DNA of 64,000 nt from Nitrincola sp048264025. GTDB taxonomy: Bacteria; Pseudomonadota; Gammaproteobacteria; Pseudomonadales; Balneatricaceae. The notes beneath the pieces are model-generated. The model did not search any database. It saw only the letters and a list, made by a program, of their open reading frames with translations, and was not told the DNA's origin. The position numbers were made by a program, and so were the translations under genes. The stretch spans positions 113,913 to 177,912 of the forward strand of contig NZ_JBLXDN010000006.1 in assembly GCF_048264025.1 (NCBI RefSeq). The letters run 5' to 3'. Of the stretch, positions 61,543 through 64,000 are shown one piece after another; the stretch's first letter is position 1, and every line of letters begins with the position of its first letter.

Positions 61543-62712
61543 ATGAGCATTCAGAAAATGACAAACCTGAATCTGTCCGGTAAACGGGTACTGATTCGTG
61601 AAGATCTGAACGTACCGGTCAAAGACGGAAAGGTAACCTCGGATGCACGTATTCGTGCGTCCTTGCCAACGATAGAGCTGGCGCTGAAAGCGGGTGCCAA
61701 GGTCATGGTCATGTCTCATCTGGGGCGTCCAACGGAAGGCGAGTATGAAGCCAAGTACTCACTAGGCCCTGTTGCTGAGCATCTGTCCATGTTGCTTGAG
61801 CGTCCTGTGCCGTTGATCAGTGATTGGCTTGATACGCCATTTGACGTTGCCGAGGGTGATCTGGTAATACTGGAAAACGTGCGTTTTAATGTAGGCGAGA
61901 AAAAAGACGACGAAACCTTGGCAAAAACTATGGCGGCCCTCTGTGATATCTTCGTCATGGATGCCTTTGGTACCGCACACCGTGCTCAGGCATCCACCCA
62001 TGGCGTGGCCAAATTCGCACCGGTGGCGTGCGCCGGTCCGTTGCTGGCGAATGAGCTGGATGCCCTGGCAAAGGCATTGGATGCACCGGTAAGACCGATG
62101 ATGGCGATTGTCGGGGGCTCCAAAGTGTCAACCAAGCTGGAGGTGTTGAACGCGCTATCGGTCAGCTGTGATCAATTGATCGTGGGTGGCGGTATTGCTA
62201 ATACTTTTCTGGCGGCTGCCGGTAAGCCGGTTGGTAAATCGCTGTGTGAGCATGATCTGATTCCGGTGGCGAAAGCGCTAATGGATAAGGTGTCTATTCC
62301 ACTGCCCATCGATGTGGTCGTAGCTACAGAGTTTGCTGAGGATGCTGTTGCGACCGTTAAGTTGGTAGATGACGTGGCTGAAAACGATATGATTCTGGAT
62401 ATTGGGCCGCAGTCAGCCCAGCATCTGGCTGACATGCTCAAGGGGGCTGGAACCATTATCTGGAACGGTCCTGTGGGGGTGTTTGAATTCGACCAGTTTG
62501 GTGAAGGCACCCGGGTGATATCCTTGGCTATAGCTGAAAGTGAAGGTTTTTCCATTGCCGGCGGGGGCGATACTCTGGCGGCGGTCGACAAGTACGGAAT
62601 TGAAGATCGGGTATCTTATATTTCTACGGGTGGCGGTGCTTTTCTGGAGTTTGTAGAGGGTAAAGTATTACCGGCTGTTGCAGTACTGGAACAACGTGCT
62701 GCCAAGCACTGA
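61543..62712 (+). CDS. pgk: Phosphoglycerate kinase
   Basis: 389 residues. VLIREDLNVPVKDGKV substrate site, SHLGRPTEGEYEAKYSL, FGTAHRAQAS, nucleotide loop GGSKVSTKLEVL and C-terminal STGGGAFLEFVEGKVLP. Glycolysis/gluconeogenesis. Confidence 0.98.
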   Translation: MSIQKMTNLNLSGKRVLIREDLNVPVKDGKVTSDARIRASLPTIELALKAGAKVMVMSHLGRPTEGEYEAKYSLGPVAEHLSMLLERPVPLISDWLDTPFDVAEGDLVILENVRFNVGEKKDDETLAKTMAALCDIFVMDAFGTAHRAQASTHGVAKFAPVACAGPLLANELDALAKALDAPVRPMMAIVGGSKVSTKLEVLNALSVSCDQLIVGGGIANTFLAAAGKPVGKSLCEHDLIPVAKALMDKVSIPLPIDVVVATEFAEDAVATVKLVDDVAENDMILDIGPQSAQHLADMLKGAGTIIWNGPVGVFEFDQFGEGTRVISLAIAESEGFSIAGGGDTLAAVDKYGIEDRVSYISTGGGAFLEFVEGKVLPAVAVLEQRAAKH

Positions 62713-62736
62713 TAATTAAATTAAAGAGGTTTATTC

Positions 62737-63801
62737 ATGGCACTTATTTCTATGCGACAGTTGCTGGACCATGCCGCTGAGCAGGGTTACGGCATTCCGG
62801 CGTTTAACGTCAATAACCTGGAACAGATGCGCGCCATTATGGAAGCGGCGGCTAAAACCGACTCTCCGGTGATTGTGCAGGCTTCCGCGGGTGCACGCAA
62901 GTACGCTGGTTCCAATTTTTTGCGTCATATGATTTTGGCAGCAATTGAAGAATTTCCACAGATTCCTGTGTGTATGCATCAGGATCATGGCACCAGTCCG
63001 GCCGTTTGTCAGCGTTCTATTGCGATGGGCTTTTCATCGGTAATGATGGATGGATCATTGGGTAGCGATGGTAAAACACCGACCAGTTACGAATACAACG
63101 TGGATGTGACTCGTCGCACTGTGGAGATGGCACATGCGTGTGGCGTATCCGTAGAAGGTGAGCTGGGTTGCCTGGGATCACTTGAAACCGGTATGGCGGG
63201 TGAAGAAGATGGTATTGGTGCTGAAGGTATCCTGTCGCATGATCAGATGCTGACTGATCCCGAAGAAGCCGCTGATTTTGTGCGTAAGACCGGTGTCGAT
63301 GCCCTGGCGATTGCTATAGGTACCAGTCATGGTGCCTACAAGTTTACCCGTCCACCGACAGGCGATACCTTAGCTATTCAGCGTATCAAGGAAATTCATG
63401 CGCGTATTCCTGACACGCACCTGGTCATGCATGGCTCCTCTTCGGTGCCACAGGATTGGTTAGCGATTATTAATGAGTATGGTGGTGAAATTCCGGAAAC
63501 CTACGGTGTCCCGGTTGACGAAATCGTGCAGGGTATTCGCCACGGGGTGCGTAAGGTGAATATCGATACCGATCTTCGCTTAGCATCTACCGGTGCGGTA
63601 CGTCGTTTTCTGGCTCAGAACCCGGCTGAGTTTGATCCGCGTAAATACCTCAAGGAAACCATCAATGCGATGCGTGAGATCTGTATCGCGCGTTACGAAG
63701 CCTTTGGTACCGCCGGTCATGCAAGCAGCATTACACCGATTGCACTGGAGGATATGGCTGAGCGTTACGAAGCGGGTCAGTTGGATGTGAAAATTAACTA
63801 A
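62737..63801 (+). CDS. fba: Class II fructose-bisphosphate aldolase
   Basis: 354 residues. Zinc-dependent aldolase: CMHQDHGTSPAVC with a zinc-ligand His, then EGELGCLGSLETG and MHGSSSVP, RKVNIDTDLRLASTGAVRR. The long class II form as in Pseudomonas Fda. Last gene of the run; REP-like repeats follow its stop by 10 bp. Confidence 0.97.
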   Translation: MALISMRQLLDHAAEQGYGIPAFNVNNLEQMRAIMEAAAKTDSPVIVQASAGARKYAGSNFLRHMILAAIEEFPQIPVCMHQDHGTSPAVCQRSIAMGFSSVMMDGSLGSDGKTPTSYEYNVDVTRRTVEMAHACGVSVEGELGCLGSLETGMAGEEDGIGAEGILSHDQMLTDPEEAADFVRKTGVDALAIAIGTSHGAYKFTRPPTGDTLAIQRIKEIHARIPDTHLVMHGSSSVPQDWLAIINEYGGEIPETYGVPVDEIVQGIRHGVRKVNIDTDLRLASTGAVRRFLAQNPAEFDPRKYLKETINAMREICIARYEAFGTAGHASSITPIALEDMAERYEAGQLDVKIN

Positions 63802-63811
63802 GGATCCCATT

Positions 63812-63930
63812 ATCGCCCGGAGACCGGGCTCCTACATTTAAAATAGATTCCTGTAGGAGCTCGCTCTGCGAGCGAACCAACCCATCGCCCGGAGACCGGG
63901 CTCCTGCATTTAAAATAGATTCCTGTAGGA
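63812..63930. repeat. REP-like palindromic cluster downstream of fba
   Basis: A 47-bp unit occurs twice (63812-63858 and 63884-63930) with one mismatch before the last base. It contains palindromes with a TGTAGGAG head: an inverted copy at 63812-63836, a direct copy TGTAGGAGCTCGCTCTGCGA at 63852-63877, an inverted copy at 63884-63908 and a cut-off head at 63923-63930. This matches the Pseudomonas-type REP (GTAGGAGC, GC stem-loop, CGAA) in BIME-like pairs. Such repeats are spread by RAYT transposases, none of which is in the window. The final 70 bp after it hold nothing I recognise. Confidence 0.75.
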
Positions 63931-64000
63931 AATAAGATGGACCCGCCCCTCTAACAATGTGCCATGCTTAATCTGTAGAGAAAGCAAACCGGCATCTGAG

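Noticed and set aside
63931..64000. Possible start of a further gene at the window end.
   Set aside because: No open frame with a ribosome site or recognisable motif in the 70 bp available.

Overview
The window is a contiguous piece of a gammaproteobacterial chromosome. Gene content and order (lptM-lysA-dapF-DUF484-xerC-HAD; hemW-rdgB-DUF4426-metW-metX-yggT next to yggS-pilT-pilU; pyrC'-pyrB-pyrR-ruvX-algH-tonB-gshB; metK/tkt-epd-pgk-fba) match the Pseudomonas/Oceanospirillales type of chromosome. Together with an MSHA pilus cluster, an aquatic Oceanospirillales- or Alteromonadales-like bacterium is most likely; the exact genus cannot be read from the sequence. Coding density is high. No rRNA, tRNA, CRISPR array or intact insertion sequence was seen.

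Layout. 1-4470 (minus): MSHA-type pilus assembly operon mshI, a PilN-like gene, mshJ, mshK, mshE and the first codons of mshG; mshL, mshM and mshN are missing from their usual place between mshK and mshE. 4677-10629: prmB, an MscS-type channel, a degenerate-EAL/HDOD protein, ilvD and a small membrane protein. 10735-13064: PepSY protein plus a PhoP/PhoQ-like two-component pair. 13084-19568: argA, a DUF47/Pit phosphate-uptake pair with a PHO-box-like control region, and glnE. 19631: ilvE. 20811-34223: a lipopolysaccharide region with an ELM1-family protein, several glycosyltransferases, a YrbL-family pseudokinase, an LpxL-type acyltransferase, MsbA and WaaA. It also holds a four-gene set (GT39/ArnT-like, GT2, GtrA, YdjC deacetylase) that resembles the Francisella and Bordetella machinery that puts an amino sugar on lipid A. 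34246-36159: chemoreceptor. 36385-40965: lptM-lysA-dapF-DUF484-xerC-HAD operon. 40974-45538 (minus): yggT, metX, metW, DUF4426, rdgB, hemW. 45540-47277: an AT-rich islet of unfamiliar genes, including a cysteine-histidine hydrolase of amidase type coupled to a secreted cysteine-rich partner; it sits where proC is normally found. 47278-50298: yggS, pilT, pilU. 50363-58208 (minus): pyrimidine genes, ruvX, algH, tonB, gshB, rsmE, metK. 58455-63801: transketolase, erythrose-4-phosphate dehydrogenase, phosphoglycerate kinase and class II aldolase. 63812-63930: a cluster of REP-like palindromes.

Much of the window serves the cell surface and motility (MSHA pilus, type IV pilus retraction motors, LPS core and lipid A, TonB, chemoreceptor) and core biosynthesis. 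The points most worth following up are the putative lipid A aminosugar module (29183-34223), the putative amidase effector/immunity pair (46054-47006) and the loss of proC at that locus.
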